Source of the DNA: Bacteroidales bacterium UBA3764 | Lineage (GTDB): Bacteria > Bacteroidota > Bacteroidia > Bacteroidales > UBA932 | Assembly: GCA_002371115.1 (NCBI GenBank) | Contig: DFFY01000109.1 | Coordinates: 31,534 to 45,372 of the forward strand | Direction: 5' to 3' | DNA length: 13,839 bases | Shown here: piece by piece, positions 1-7,852 of the stretch | Layout of the letters: each line of letters opens with the position of its first letter | Numbering within the stretch: the first letter of the stretch is position 1 | Notes under the pieces: generated by a model | Database searches by the model: none | Told to the model about the DNA's origin: nothing | The model's input: the letters and a program-made list of their open reading frames with translations, nothing else | Position numbers and translations under genes: made by a program

Positions 1-95
1 GCGGTCCGCCCATGATGACCAAGTGTGTCTGCGACCTGCTGGATTCCTTAGGCGTGGCTCCGGAGAGCATCCTGTTCGACAACTTTGGCGGTTAA
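1..95 (+). CDS. nqrF: Na+-translocating NADH:quinone reductase subunit F, C-terminal end (partial)
   Basis: Reading from base 3 gives about 30 codons to a TAA at 93-95. The peptide contains GPPMM near its start and ends LFDNFGG. Both match the C-terminus of NqrF, the FAD- and 2Fe-2S-containing subunit that oxidises NADH in the sodium-pumping NADH:quinone reductase. The GPPMM segment belongs to the ferredoxin-reductase-like NAD-binding domain. NqrF is normally the last gene of nqrABCDEF, which fits the hairpins that follow it here. Only the tail is present, so cofactor sites cannot be checked. A related ferredoxin-NADP reductase-type protein is the alternative, but the terminal FDxFGG is characteristic of NqrF. 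Confidence 0.85.
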   Translation, partial: GPPMMTKCVCDLLDSLGVAPESILFDNFGG

Positions 96-107
96 CGAGC
101 CCCGCAG

Positions 108-139
108 AATCGTAAAAAACAGTTTTTTTTCTTACGATT
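108..139 (+). terminator. A/T-rich imperfect hairpin just after nqrF
   Basis: The arms aatcgtaa and ttacgatt enclose an A-run and a T-run, giving an imperfect stem of about 12 bp that starts 12 nt after the nqrF stop. It lies directly before a stronger hairpin, so it may be a first, weaker terminator. Confidence 0.4.
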
Positions 140-147
140 GGCATTCA

Positions 148-196
148 AAAAAAGTGTTGTTTCACGAAAATCATGTGAAACAACACTTTCTTTTTT
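148..196 (+). terminator. Strong intrinsic terminator after nqrF
   Basis: A perfect 15-bp inverted repeat (151-165 aaagtgttgtttcac against 175-189) closes on a 9-nt loop. A run of T follows at 191-196 and a run of A precedes it at 147-153, so it could also work on the opposite strand. It separates nqrF from the fimbrillin promoter at 228-235. Confidence 0.8.
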
Positions 197-203
197 ACGA
201 TGC

Positions 204-235
204 TTGGAAGTGTGGTCCGGCTTGCTGTAGCTTTG
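204..235 (+). promoter_or_regulatory. Bacteroidota-type promoter for the fimbrillin pair
   Basis: TAGCTTTG at 228-235 is an exact match to the TAnnTTTG -7 element. A TTG at 204-206 lies 21 nt upstream, in the place of the -33 element. The expected transcript start near 240 leaves a leader of about 20 nt before the ATG at 260. This argues against the in-frame ATG at 200, which would lie upstream of the transcript. Confidence 0.65.
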
Positions 236-259
236 CCGGTGACCACAAAAGAACGCACC

Positions 260-1279
260 ATGACACGAAGCGAAAAAACAGGCCGGACTCTTTCTTTACG
301 ATTCCTTTTCTCATGCACACGCTCTACCGCGGGCTGCCTCTCTGCAGCAATGTTGGCTGCCATCTTGCAGCTGCCGGCCTTTTTTTCTTCGTGCAGCACA
401 CCCGCCCCATACACGCCCGCAAAGGCGCCTGTCCATACTACGCTGCATTGGACCAAGACCAGCATTCCTGAAGCGGTGGACCTCTTTTTCTTTGAAACCC
501 GGGGCAGCCAGCTCCTGGATGCCTATCAACAGATTGTGCAGCCGGAGCAGGAAAAGCCCGTTTACGGCATGTGCGCCCTGGGAGCCAGAAGGCTCGTCGC
601 CTTATCCGGAACAGCCGGGGAAACGGCCTGCTGGAGGGATATCCGCACCTACGGGGACCTGCAGAAGCATGTTTTCTCCCTGGCAGATGAGTCGGCCCGG
701 TCTCCCCTGCTCTGGGGAGAAACGTTTTTGGAGGAGGGAGCTTCGCGGCAATGTTTCCTTGCCCTGAATCCCCTGCTCTGCGCCATCCGGTTCCATTCCG
801 TCTCCTGTGACTTCAGCGGCCGGCCTTATGCCGGTCTCCGATTCTCTCTGCAAAAGCTCTTTCTTACCTACGCCGGTTCAGAATTCCGGCCGCTGGAGAA
901 AGGAGACGGAGAACCGGTATCGTGGCTGAATCCCGGCTATCTGGACAGTACGGCCCTGCAGCGCTTGAAAGAGCCTGCCCTGCTGTGCCAGCCCGGATGC
1001 GGAGAATTGGGCCCGGGGAAAACCTACCCGGACCAAACCTTTTACTGCTACCCGGGAAGCGGCACCCATCTGGTATTGGAAGCCCGCGCCGATACCCTTA
1101 CCTGCTACTATCCCATCCCTTTGCCACGGCTCACCGCCAATCAGTGCCTGGAACTGGACATCACCCTGCACAGACTGGGCTCGGCCGGGCCGGACATTCC
1201 CACGGTGAGCGGCGCCGTATCGCTGCAGGCCCGATGGATTCCCTGGGAGAAACGGGAGCCTTACACCGTTACGTTTTGA
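260..1279 (+). CDS. Fimbrillin-like (Mfa2/FimB-type) lipoprotein
   Basis: A 339-residue secreted lipoprotein. The N-terminus has basic residues, a hydrophobic stretch (about 25-43) and a lipobox-like FFSSC with Cys45 as the likely acylated residue, so it should be exported and anchored in the outer membrane. The mature part starts with a Pro/Ala/Thr-rich linker, then a beta-strand pattern beginning AVDLFFFETRG (about 72-82), typical of the FimB/Mfa2 anchor or short fimbrillin-like proteins of type V pili. The C-terminus (SLQARWIPWEKREPYTVTF) is a final strand of the kind expected in donor-strand folds. The start at 260 is chosen because the -7 box at 228-235 excludes the ATG at 200; an ATG at 350 would give a very short signal peptide. 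It probably forms an operon with the next gene, 3 nt downstream. The exact family is inferred from pattern; sequence conservation in this group is low. Confidence 0.6.
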   Translation: MTRSEKTGRTLSLRFLFSCTRSTAGCLSAAMLAAILQLPAFFSSCSTPAPYTPAKAPVHTTLHWTKTSIPEAVDLFFFETRGSQLLDAYQQIVQPEQEKPVYGMCALGARRLVALSGTAGETACWRDIRTYGDLQKHVFSLADESARSPLLWGETFLEEGASRQCFLALNPLLCAIRFHSVSCDFSGRPYAGLRFSLQKLFLTYAGSEFRPLEKGDGEPVSWLNPGYLDSTALQRLKEPALLCQPGCGELGPGKTYPDQTFYCYPGSGTHLVLEARADTLTCYYPIPLPRLTANQCLELDITLHRLGSAGPDIPTVSGAVSLQARWIPWEKREPYTVTF

Positions 1280-1282
1280 GCC

Positions 1283-2545
1283 ATGAAGAAGTTTCTCTTA
1301 CTCTTGTTTGTCCTGGCCGGATGCACGCGCCTGGAGCCCTCTTCAATCTCTGTCAGTATTTCACTTATCCCACCCAGTGGTCCCCCGACGCGTGCAACTG
1401 ACCCGGACGAAGAGGCAATAACGGATTATAACTTATTCATATTCAATTCCTTTGGAATACTGGAAGAAAAGGTATATGTCACAAGACGGCAGTTAGAGAA
1501 AGAAAACGGAGTGGTCACCCATCAAACCCGCCTGCTGCAGAATGTGCCTTATACCATCCTGGCAGCGGCCAACATGGGGTACGAACTCCCCTGCCACAGC
1601 CTGGCAGAAGCCAAAGCCTACCGCTACTATATGGCCTATCCGGACGAGTTTACGCCGGGCATTCCCATGGCGGCGGTGACGGACCGGGTTTGCGTGGGCG
1701 CCGACGGCCGTTTTTCGCTGCAGTTGAAACGGCTCATGGCACGGATTGACCTGCGGGTGGACCGCACTGCCCTGGACCACGACGTGACGTTTACCGTACG
1801 CAGCGCAAAGGCGGGCGGCTGTCCGTCTTCCGTACAGCTGTTCGATGTGAGCAAAGCCCATTCCAGGGAACAGGTGTTCAGCAGCGGCTACGTCAAGTCC
1901 TGGCAGGAGGCGGACGCCCTGAACCGGGAAGTAAGCGTGGGTATGAGCGACGTCCTGAGCCTGTATGTCCTGGAAAACTGCCAGGGCGACCTGCTGGAGC
2001 ATGTCACCACTGAACAGGGCAAGGTATTCGCGAACAGCCGCTATCAGGACGTATGTACGTATATCGAACTAAAAGCCGACTATCATTCGCCGCAGTGGCA
2101 TACCCGGAGCGACAGTTTCCTGATTTACCGCTTCTACCTGGGCGAAAGCCTGAACAATTTTGACGTGCAGCGGAACGTCTGCTACCAAGTGACGGTGCGC
2201 CCGGAGGGAGACGGCCTGCGGGAAGAGAGCTGGCGGGTCGATAAAAGCGGCCTGGAGCCGGCCTCGAAGGCATTTGAGCTGCATCCGGCGGCCTACAACG
2301 AATGCCGGAGCGGAGAAGACTTCCACCTCTGGTGCCGGGTGCTGCCCGAAGGCACGCCCATGAGCATCGAACCGCTGGCCTATGACAGCGACCCCAGCGT
2401 GCGCGAGGTCTATGACTATACGCTGGACGCCGACGGCAACGGCCTCACCCTGCACACCCGCAAGGGCGGTTCCGCCGTGGTCTATTTCAAGGCCGGTCCG
2501 CCCGTGAACCGTGACACCCTGGCTATGCTGGTGGTGGATCCGTGA
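1283..2545 (+). CDS. Fimbrillin-like lipoprotein, probable type V pilus subunit
   Basis: A 420-residue protein with a textbook lipoprotein signal: MKKFLLLLFVLAGC, acylated Cys14. A short Ser/Pro-rich stretch leads to TRATD (residues 36-40), where Arg37-Ala38 resembles the arginine-protease processing site of FimA/Mfa1 pilins. The next segment, DYNLFIFNSFG (48-58), is the first core strand seen in many Bacteroidales fimbrillins. The N-terminal domain runs to about residue 160 (ending LKRLMARIDLRVD, a common fimbrillin element), followed by a longer C-terminal domain. It starts 3 nt after the preceding lipoprotein gene, so the two are very likely co-transcribed and co-assembled. With no separate major pilin nearby, this could be a tip/accessory subunit or the sole structural subunit. 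Assembly would follow outer-membrane lipoprotein export and possible Arg-specific cleavage; that step is inference. Confidence 0.65.
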   Translation: MKKFLLLLFVLAGCTRLEPSSISVSISLIPPSGPPTRATDPDEEAITDYNLFIFNSFGILEEKVYVTRRQLEKENGVVTHQTRLLQNVPYTILAAANMGYELPCHSLAEAKAYRYYMAYPDEFTPGIPMAAVTDRVCVGADGRFSLQLKRLMARIDLRVDRTALDHDVTFTVRSAKAGGCPSSVQLFDVSKAHSREQVFSSGYVKSWQEADALNREVSVGMSDVLSLYVLENCQGDLLEHVTTEQGKVFANSRYQDVCTYIELKADYHSPQWHTRSDSFLIYRFYLGESLNNFDVQRNVCYQVTVRPEGDGLREESWRVDKSGLEPASKAFELHPAAYNECRSGEDFHLWCRVLPEGTPMSIEPLAYDSDPSVREVYDYTLDADGNGLTLHTRKGGSAVVYFKAGPPVNRDTLAMLVVDP

Positions 2546-2558
2546 AAATCAGATTTTC
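2544..2558. terminator. Short palindrome over two convergent stop codons
   Basis: GAAAATC-A-GATTTTC is a perfect 7-bp inverted repeat that overlaps the TGA of the plus-strand fimbrillin (2543-2545) and the TGA of the minus-strand transferase (2549-2551). Its A and T arms give each strand a short U-run. It is small, so terminator strength is uncertain, but it is the only terminator-like structure between the two convergent operons. Confidence 0.4.
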
Positions 2559-3262
2559 CCCAATAAGTGCAGAAATCTTCCCTGGATGCCGCGCCACAGG
2601 AACAGAAGCCAGCGCCTGTTCGGACGTCCATGCTTTCCGCACAGGTAATACCAGGATACCAGCGGCGTAACAGAATCCGGGGCAGAAAAAGGCTCCGCCG
2701 CCTGGTAAGGAATCATGTTCTCATAAAACAGACTCCGGGTATGGATGTAACGGAAACCGTTTTTCTTCTGGAAATAGGTGTAAACCGTGTCATCGCTCTG
2801 GCAGTCACGCATCACCTCATGGTCAATCCGGTCCAGCCATTTCCCAAAAAACGCGCGCTTGGTCAGCGAAGCGCAGCCACAGTGGAAATCCGTATGGAAA
2901 GCATGAACCCGGTTCCCGCTGATAGGCCTCCAAGGGCATTTCCGGTGAATCTCCATGAACTCCTCCAACATGTTGTCGGGATAAATCCAGTCGTCGTCGA
3001 TAGGGACCACGCAAGCATCGGGATATTTCTTCAGCGTCGGAATCAACTTTTTGAACACCTTGGTGTCCTCTACCCGGTTGACCTCCACCCCATGGACATC
3101 GAGATAGGCCTGGACCTCGGAAGGGACAACTTCGTCATAAGCCAAATTAAGCACCACCTTATCCGGTGGCAGCGTCTGGGCATAAATCGAATCCAGCACG
3201 GCGGGAATATTGCCGATACGGGGCTTCCACGTGGTCAGGGTAACAATCAGTTGCTCTTTCAT
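2549..3262 (-). CDS. Small GT-A-fold glycosyltransferase-like protein
   Basis: A 237-residue protein, probably a sugar transferase acting at the inner face of the membrane. It opens with LIVTLTTWKPRIGNIPAVLDSI, a nucleotide-sugar-binding start seen in small GT2-like enzymes. An acidic IDDDW motif (Asp89-91) fits the DXD metal/nucleotide-sugar site of GT-A enzymes. QSDDTVYTYF (155-164) could supply a catalytic acid. No membrane anchor is evident, although the C-terminus is rich in aromatic and basic residues. It is the last gene of the operon; its ATG overlaps the stop of the 672-residue gene by 4 nt (3259-3262). Sugar specificity cannot be read from the sequence. Confidence 0.65.
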   Translation of the reverse strand: MKEQLIVTLTTWKPRIGNIPAVLDSIYAQTLPPDKVVLNLAYDEVVPSEVQAYLDVHGVEVNRVEDTKVFKKLIPTLKKYPDACVVPIDDDWIYPDNMLEEFMEIHRKCPWRPISGNRVHAFHTDFHCGCASLTKRAFFGKWLDRIDHEVMRDCQSDDTVYTYFQKKNGFRYIHTRSLFYENMIPYQAAEPFSAPDSVTPLVSWYYLCGKHGRPNRRWLLFLWRGIQGRFLHLLGKI

Positions 3263-5277
3263 GATTCCAAAATGGTTTTAAATTTCCTGTAAACGGTATC
3301 GGGATGGAAAGCGGTCAGCAATTCCTGCCTGTCACTGCAATCCCGGATACCCTGACAATGGTGCATAGCATCCAGTATTTCTACCGCGTCGTTGCGGCAA
3401 TGGGCAATGGAAGGGACATCCTTCATCAGCAGGGAAACGGGAGAATTCGCGCCCGAAATGGCCAGGATAGGGATGCCATACGGCAGATAGCAGACTACCT
3501 TGCTGGAAAGGAAAACATCGTCCGGAATATCTGCGGCAATGTCAATCAGGCAGTCCGCTTCACTGTAATAGTCATCGATATGGTCTGTCGGATCCCGAAA
3601 AACCAGTTTCCCTGCCGCCTGCAAATCCTGCGCGGCATTGCGGTATCCCGGCGCCGTTTCTCCGACAAAAAGAAGCCTGGCATCCGGACATTGCTCCAGG
3701 AAACGCCGGAACGCCTCTATGAGAGCGTCTATCCTTCTGAGTCCATACAAACTGCCCGCATACAAAAAGTTGAACCCGGCATGTTTCCTAAGCAGGAAAC
3801 CCGCCGGCAGCAGCTTGTACGGAGTGTACAGGTAATCCCAGTGGGGAATCAGCCCCGGCAGCACGGTCTTCTGATAGGCCATCATCTGGGGATTCGAAGA
3901 AATGAACATATCGGTTCCTGCACAGAGATGCTGCAGACCCCGGCTGATTTGCTTATGTAACTGCCTGTCTCCCTCCAGCCAGGGAAGAGGGGACGGCATC
4001 CCATCGACACTGTAAATGAGGAATCTCTGATGGCAATATTTCGCCACTCTCTTTCCCAGATTGAGCGCAGAATAATACCCATTGGAGACCATGCAGACGA
4101 TGGCGTCATACTTCCATCCGCCCAATTCTTTCTTATAGTGAAGAAATGATTTCAGGCTCCAGAAGGCATCCCTGGGATTGCAGCCGAATAATCGCCATTT
4201 TTTCACGGCCTTTCCCCAGTTTTCCACACCTCCTTTGAGCGGCAGGCAGCGGATGCGTTCCGAGGCGAGGGATGCGTCTATTCCCTGTGCCAGCACGGTA
4301 ACATAGGAGGATGCGGACAAAGAGCGGACCATCGTCTGATAGACAATACCGGGAGCCGTTCTGCCCATGTCTGCGGAAACTACCAGATAGTGCCTGTATC
4401 CGGGAATGGATTTCTTTTTCCTTCTCAAGGGAATCTTGAACCCCAGCAGTACCAGAACCAACTCGTTTGAATCCTTTTCGTAGTCAATGGAAAAGATATG
4501 CTGGAAGACCTCCGACAAATGTTCCCGATACCATAGAATGACCCTCTCCTTTTTGGTACAGGCGCTGACCGGAACCAGACGGAAACCGGCGGCTGTATAA
4601 CAAAAAGACAGGATTCTTTCGTAAACATGGGCCAGGGAGCCGTTGTCATGCGATGCTTGCCGGCTGTCAAACATATCGGCGGTCAAAACGGCCTGCCGGA
4701 TTCTTTTCAACGGAGCCAGCCGCCCCATGAACATGGTTCCAGCGCAAAAATGGCGGTCCGTGACGGAGAGGCCAATCCGGCCGAGCTCCTCATCCAGCGC
4801 TTCGTTGTCTTCGGGGAAAGGGCTGTTGGAGGGTATCAGGAAAATCTCGTTGCACAACAGACCGGCAGACGGGTCCGCCTTCAGTATGGACAAATTCTTC
4901 AGGAAACGCTCCTCGTTTTCCAGCAAAGCCTCCACCAGGCGGTCCCGCCAGACACTACCCGAGATATTCAGCCCGTTCCAGCGGGCACCACGGACGGAGT
5001 CGCTCTTGGTATGGAGCTTCAACACATACTCGTAACGGTCAAAGTCTATGGCTTTCAACACTTTCACAAACGGCCATACATCGTACCCCACATTCTCTAC
5101 GGGCATCAGGATGGCATGGGGAAAAACCGCAAGGATTTCTTCCTTCGCGGCCTGGGATAAAACAGAAGCCGTTACATACAAATCCCATTCGCAGCCCTTT
5201 ATTTGCCGCAATTTTTCCAAAAACCAGGGAATCTGGTCCTCATAATAGACATGGAAATGTACAAGAACCCTGGTCAT
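3259..5277 (-). CDS. Two-domain RgpF-like / GT4 glycosyltransferase
   Basis: A 672-residue fusion. Residues 1-285 form an RgpF (rhamnan synthesis F)-like domain with LVHFHVYYEDQIPWFLEKL at the start, ENVGYDVWPF (61-70) and VLKLHTK (85-91). Residues about 295-672 look like a GT-B, GT4-type transferase with FLYAGSLYGLRRIDALIEAF (504-523), a nucleotide-sugar region LLFVGE (535-540), and SSKVVCYLPYGIPIL (591-605) in place of the usual family motif around the donor site. The first domain aligns end to end with the separate 284-residue protein encoded upstream, down to the same IPLRRK/IPIRLK tail. This points to duplication followed by fusion to a GT4 gene. Both domains are expected to add sugars to a surface polysaccharide; RgpF homologues act in rhamnose-containing glycans, but the sugar here is unknown. 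It overlaps both neighbours by ATGA. Confidence 0.75.
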   Translation of the reverse strand: MTRVLVHFHVYYEDQIPWFLEKLRQIKGCEWDLYVTASVLSQAAKEEILAVFPHAILMPVENVGYDVWPFVKVLKAIDFDRYEYVLKLHTKSDSVRGARWNGLNISGSVWRDRLVEALLENEERFLKNLSILKADPSAGLLCNEIFLIPSNSPFPEDNEALDEELGRIGLSVTDRHFCAGTMFMGRLAPLKRIRQAVLTADMFDSRQASHDNGSLAHVYERILSFCYTAAGFRLVPVSACTKKERVILWYREHLSEVFQHIFSIDYEKDSNELVLVLLGFKIPLRRKKKSIPGYRHYLVVSADMGRTAPGIVYQTMVRSLSASSYVTVLAQGIDASLASERIRCLPLKGGVENWGKAVKKWRLFGCNPRDAFWSLKSFLHYKKELGGWKYDAIVCMVSNGYYSALNLGKRVAKYCHQRFLIYSVDGMPSPLPWLEGDRQLHKQISRGLQHLCAGTDMFISSNPQMMAYQKTVLPGLIPHWDYLYTPYKLLPAGFLLRKHAGFNFLYAGSLYGLRRIDALIEAFRRFLEQCPDARLLFVGETAPGYRNAAQDLQAAGKLVFRDPTDHIDDYYSEADCLIDIAADIPDDVFLSSKVVCYLPYGIPILAISGANSPVSLLMKDVPSIAHCRNDAVEILDAMHHCQGIRDCSDRQELLTAFHPDTVYRKFKTILES

Positions 5278-7001
5278 CGCTTGCGTTGGATTTTATGGAA
5301 AACGTAGTTCAGGTAGCGGCCCAGCATGCGGAAGGGATTCCGGCTCAGGAGGTGGTGCATGGCCCCCGCCCCGTGCAAACGGTCGAAATCGGCGACGACA
5401 GCCTGGCGGAGTACCGGGTCCATCCCGTCCATAACCTGGTAGAGCCGGGCGCCCATATTCCCTCCATGGCGGGTAAAAGAGGCTTTCTTGACAAAAGGGA
5501 AACCTTGTTTGAAGAGCTTCAAGGGCTGGCTATAGATAGATTTTCCCTTCAAGGAGAACGGAGCATAGATGGACATGCCCTGCTGGAGCAGCAGACGGGT
5601 CAGGCCCGTCTCATATAACTCACAGACCGCATTTTTGTCCGGAACATGATGTACCGAATGCATAAAACCCTGGAACCACTCCGAGCGGAATACCTTGGGC
5701 GTAAGCCCGATGAACCAGGACTGCAAATGCGACCCGTGGCGGGAAGGATGCCAGGCCAGGCCGAATGCATCCGCACCGGAGCGTTCCAGCCGGCCCAGTT
5801 GATATCCCAGGTCATTCAGGGGACCGACGACCGAGTCGTTGAGGAGATAGACGGCATCGTATGCCGCAAGGTCCGCACCCTCCAGGGCCCGTTTATAGGA
5901 GCCAAAATCGTACTCCCCGTGCCGCTCCGCCCGGAGTGAAGACACCACCCCTGCCAGTTTTGCCTGCTGGGAGGCATCCAGGGCATTATCGGCCACAAAA
6001 CGGATGTCGCCGTAGGGATTCAGGGCCTTCAGGTAGTACAGGTCCGTCTCACTGACTTCCGCGTAGGCGTCATAGGCGGCAAAAAGGAAAAGCCGCCTGA
6101 GGGAAGGGCGCAGCAGGTGGTCGGCCATGGAACCCGGCACCGGAGAAGCGGCAGGACGGGACTTGTAGTCCGTTTTTTGGAAGAGGGCGCCGGCGCAAAT
6201 GTCTTTAAAGCGCTGCGCGTCATAGGGTTGGTCCGCGGCAAGGAACCAAAGCTGATGGGTGGGTTCCTGTCTGTACTGGGGCATGGCCTCGAAGCGCTGG
6301 GCCGCCTGCGGATTGCCCGTTACGGCAAAGCCGAACAGCATCTGGTGCACAAAGTAATCCACCGCTTTGTCCTCCCGGGCCCAGTAGGCAAACACCGCCT
6401 CCCGCCATACCTTCAGCAGATAAGCGCCCTTTGCACCCCGGATAAAACAATTCTGGATAAAGGAGTAGGCGCCGCGATAGACATCTCCGCCGCGGTACAC
6501 AAAGAAATCCTCTTTCCAAAGCCATTCCGGCAGCGGTGCAGGGAGATAGTCGGTAGCGTCCATCCATACGCCCCCATGACGATACAGCAGTTCAATGCGG
6601 CAGATGTCGGTGAAATGGGCGGGCTTCATGCGGCCGCTTTTCCATTTCTCCAGGATGTACGGCGGAAGGGTAATCCAGTCGGACAAGGTTTTTTCGTCAA
6701 GCACGATTACCTCACAGCCGGCATGAGCACGGATGCTGCGGTAGCAGGCCTGTACCAGGGCCGGCGCCTGCGCCTCGCCCTGCAGCCAGATGCTGAATAT
6801 CCGCCGCGGTTCCTGGTGCAGACAGGCTTCTTCGGGGACCGACGAGGCCGCCCGGGCATAGGGTGCAAGGTAAGAGGCCGCCGCCTGGCGAATGGCCTGT
6901 CCCCTTCTGCGGCGCCGTTCCAAACGGCTGAGCCAGAGGGGGTTTAGAAGATGGCCGGCCCAAAGGCATCGGCACAGGTATTTCAGTCGTCGATTCGTCA
7001 T
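5274..7001 (-). CDS. Two-domain GT32-like (capsular polysaccharide synthesis) / RgpF-like glycosyltransferase
   Basis: A 575-residue fusion. After a basic N-terminus, residues about 65-290 resemble the GT32-like capsular polysaccharide synthesis family: IFSIWLQGE (68-76), HFTDICRIELLYRHGGVWMD (129-148) and the D-x-D type site within GGVWMDATD (143-151). Residues about 302-540 are a second, divergent RgpF-like domain: RLFLFAAYDAY (303-313), EYDFGSYKRAL (363-373) and LNDSVVGPL (387-395). The order is the reverse of the neighbouring fusion, where the RgpF-like part is N-terminal. The RgpF-like domain belongs to a different subgroup from the other two: it has YDFGSYK where they have GYDVWPF. The gene overlaps both neighbours by 4 nt. 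It most likely transfers two sugars in sequence during surface-glycan synthesis. Confidence 0.72.
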   Translation of the reverse strand: MTNRRLKYLCRCLWAGHLLNPLWLSRLERRRRRGQAIRQAAASYLAPYARAASSVPEEACLHQEPRRIFSIWLQGEAQAPALVQACYRSIRAHAGCEVIVLDEKTLSDWITLPPYILEKWKSGRMKPAHFTDICRIELLYRHGGVWMDATDYLPAPLPEWLWKEDFFVYRGGDVYRGAYSFIQNCFIRGAKGAYLLKVWREAVFAYWAREDKAVDYFVHQMLFGFAVTGNPQAAQRFEAMPQYRQEPTHQLWFLAADQPYDAQRFKDICAGALFQKTDYKSRPAASPVPGSMADHLLRPSLRRLFLFAAYDAYAEVSETDLYYLKALNPYGDIRFVADNALDASQQAKLAGVVSSLRAERHGEYDFGSYKRALEGADLAAYDAVYLLNDSVVGPLNDLGYQLGRLERSGADAFGLAWHPSRHGSHLQSWFIGLTPKVFRSEWFQGFMHSVHHVPDKNAVCELYETGLTRLLLQQGMSIYAPFSLKGKSIYSQPLKLFKQGFPFVKKASFTRHGGNMGARLYQVMDGMDPVLRQAVVADFDRLHGAGAMHHLLSRNPFRMLGRYLNYVFHKIQRKR

Positions 7002-7852
7002 CCTTTCAGCCTGATAGGAATTCCCACTATTACCATATACTTAATCCGCTCCGGGCCCCGTCTTTCTATGGCGAACAGCCAGCTGAGAACCGGCTTGGTA
7101 ACTTCGCGGAAACGGACTTTCCATAAAGCGGCGGGGTGGCTCTTGACGGGTACAATCGCATAGCCTTGCCCGGTAATGCAGAACGTAATGATGCGCTCGT
7201 ATATATGTGCCAAGGAGCCAAAAGAATGCGAGGCGGAGGACGAGGAGAAAGAGCTGGCCGTCAAATCCAAATTCCGTAAGAAATGCAGGGGAGCCGTACG
7301 GGCCAGGAACATGGTCCCCCCGCAGAAACGAAGGTCTTCCGTATGCAGGCCGATGCGCTCCATCTCCTTGAACAGGGGGGCCGTATCTTCCGGCAAACCG
7401 ACGGAAGGCTTGCACAGCAACGCCGCATTGCAGGCGATGCCCGCCTTGGGATTGGCAGTCATGCGCTCCCAAACGCTGCGGAACTGCTCCGCTGAACCCA
7501 GCAGGGCGTCCACCAGCATGTCCCGCCAGCGGAACCCGTACATAGTGAGCCCGTTAATCCGGTGCCGCACCGCCGAGCTGTTCTTGGTATGAAGTTTCAG
7601 GATGAAGTCGTAGGCGTCCAAATCAATGGACCGCAGTGCAGCGATAAAAGGCCATACATCGTACCCCACATTCTCCACCTGGAGAAAACGGGCCTCCGGC
7701 TTACAATCCCGGATGAGCGATTCCGTTACCGCATTGGGTGCGGCCCAGGTAACCAGGAGGTCCCAATCCACGTTCCGGATATGCCGGAGTTTGCCTATAA
7801 ACCAAGGTACCTGATCATAGTAGTACACATGAAAGTGAACGAGCATTTTCAT
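6998..7852 (-). CDS. Stand-alone RgpF-like glycan synthesis protein
   Basis: A 284-residue single-domain protein of the rhamnan synthesis F type. Key segments are LVHFHVYYYDQVPWFIGKL (4-22), ENVGYDVWPF (60-69), FILKLHTK (83-90) and FCGGTMFLARTAPL, all shared in the same order with the N-terminal domain of the 672-residue fusion downstream. At DNA level the segment encoding ENVGYDVWP is identical over 26 bp (7650-7675 and 5072-5097). RgpF-family proteins take part in assembly of rhamnose-rich polysaccharides and O-antigens; they are thought to be glycosyltransferases, but the substrate cannot be inferred here. A second ATG lies at codon 3, so the start could be two codons later. Both junctions are ATGA overlaps. 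Confidence 0.75.
   Translation of the reverse strand: MKMLVHFHVYYYDQVPWFIGKLRHIRNVDWDLLVTWAAPNAVTESLIRDCKPEARFLQVENVGYDVWPFIAALRSIDLDAYDFILKLHTKNSSAVRHRINGLTMYGFRWRDMLVDALLGSAEQFRSVWERMTANPKAGIACNAALLCKPSVGLPEDTAPLFKEMERIGLHTEDLRFCGGTMFLARTAPLHFLRNLDLTASSFSSSSASHSFGSLAHIYERIITFCITGQGYAIVPVKSHPAALWKVRFREVTKPVLSWLFAIERRGPERIKYMVIVGIPIRLKG

Noticed and set aside
200..259. Upstream ATG at 200 as the start of the first fimbrillin gene
   Set aside because: It lies directly in the terminator tail and upstream of the -7 box at 228-235. The 20 extra residues before the basic signal-peptide start add nothing recognisable.
2567..3292. 241-codon plus-strand frame opposite the 237-residue transferase
   Set aside because: It is the complement of a gene with good glycosyltransferase motifs and operon overlap, and it has no own signals.
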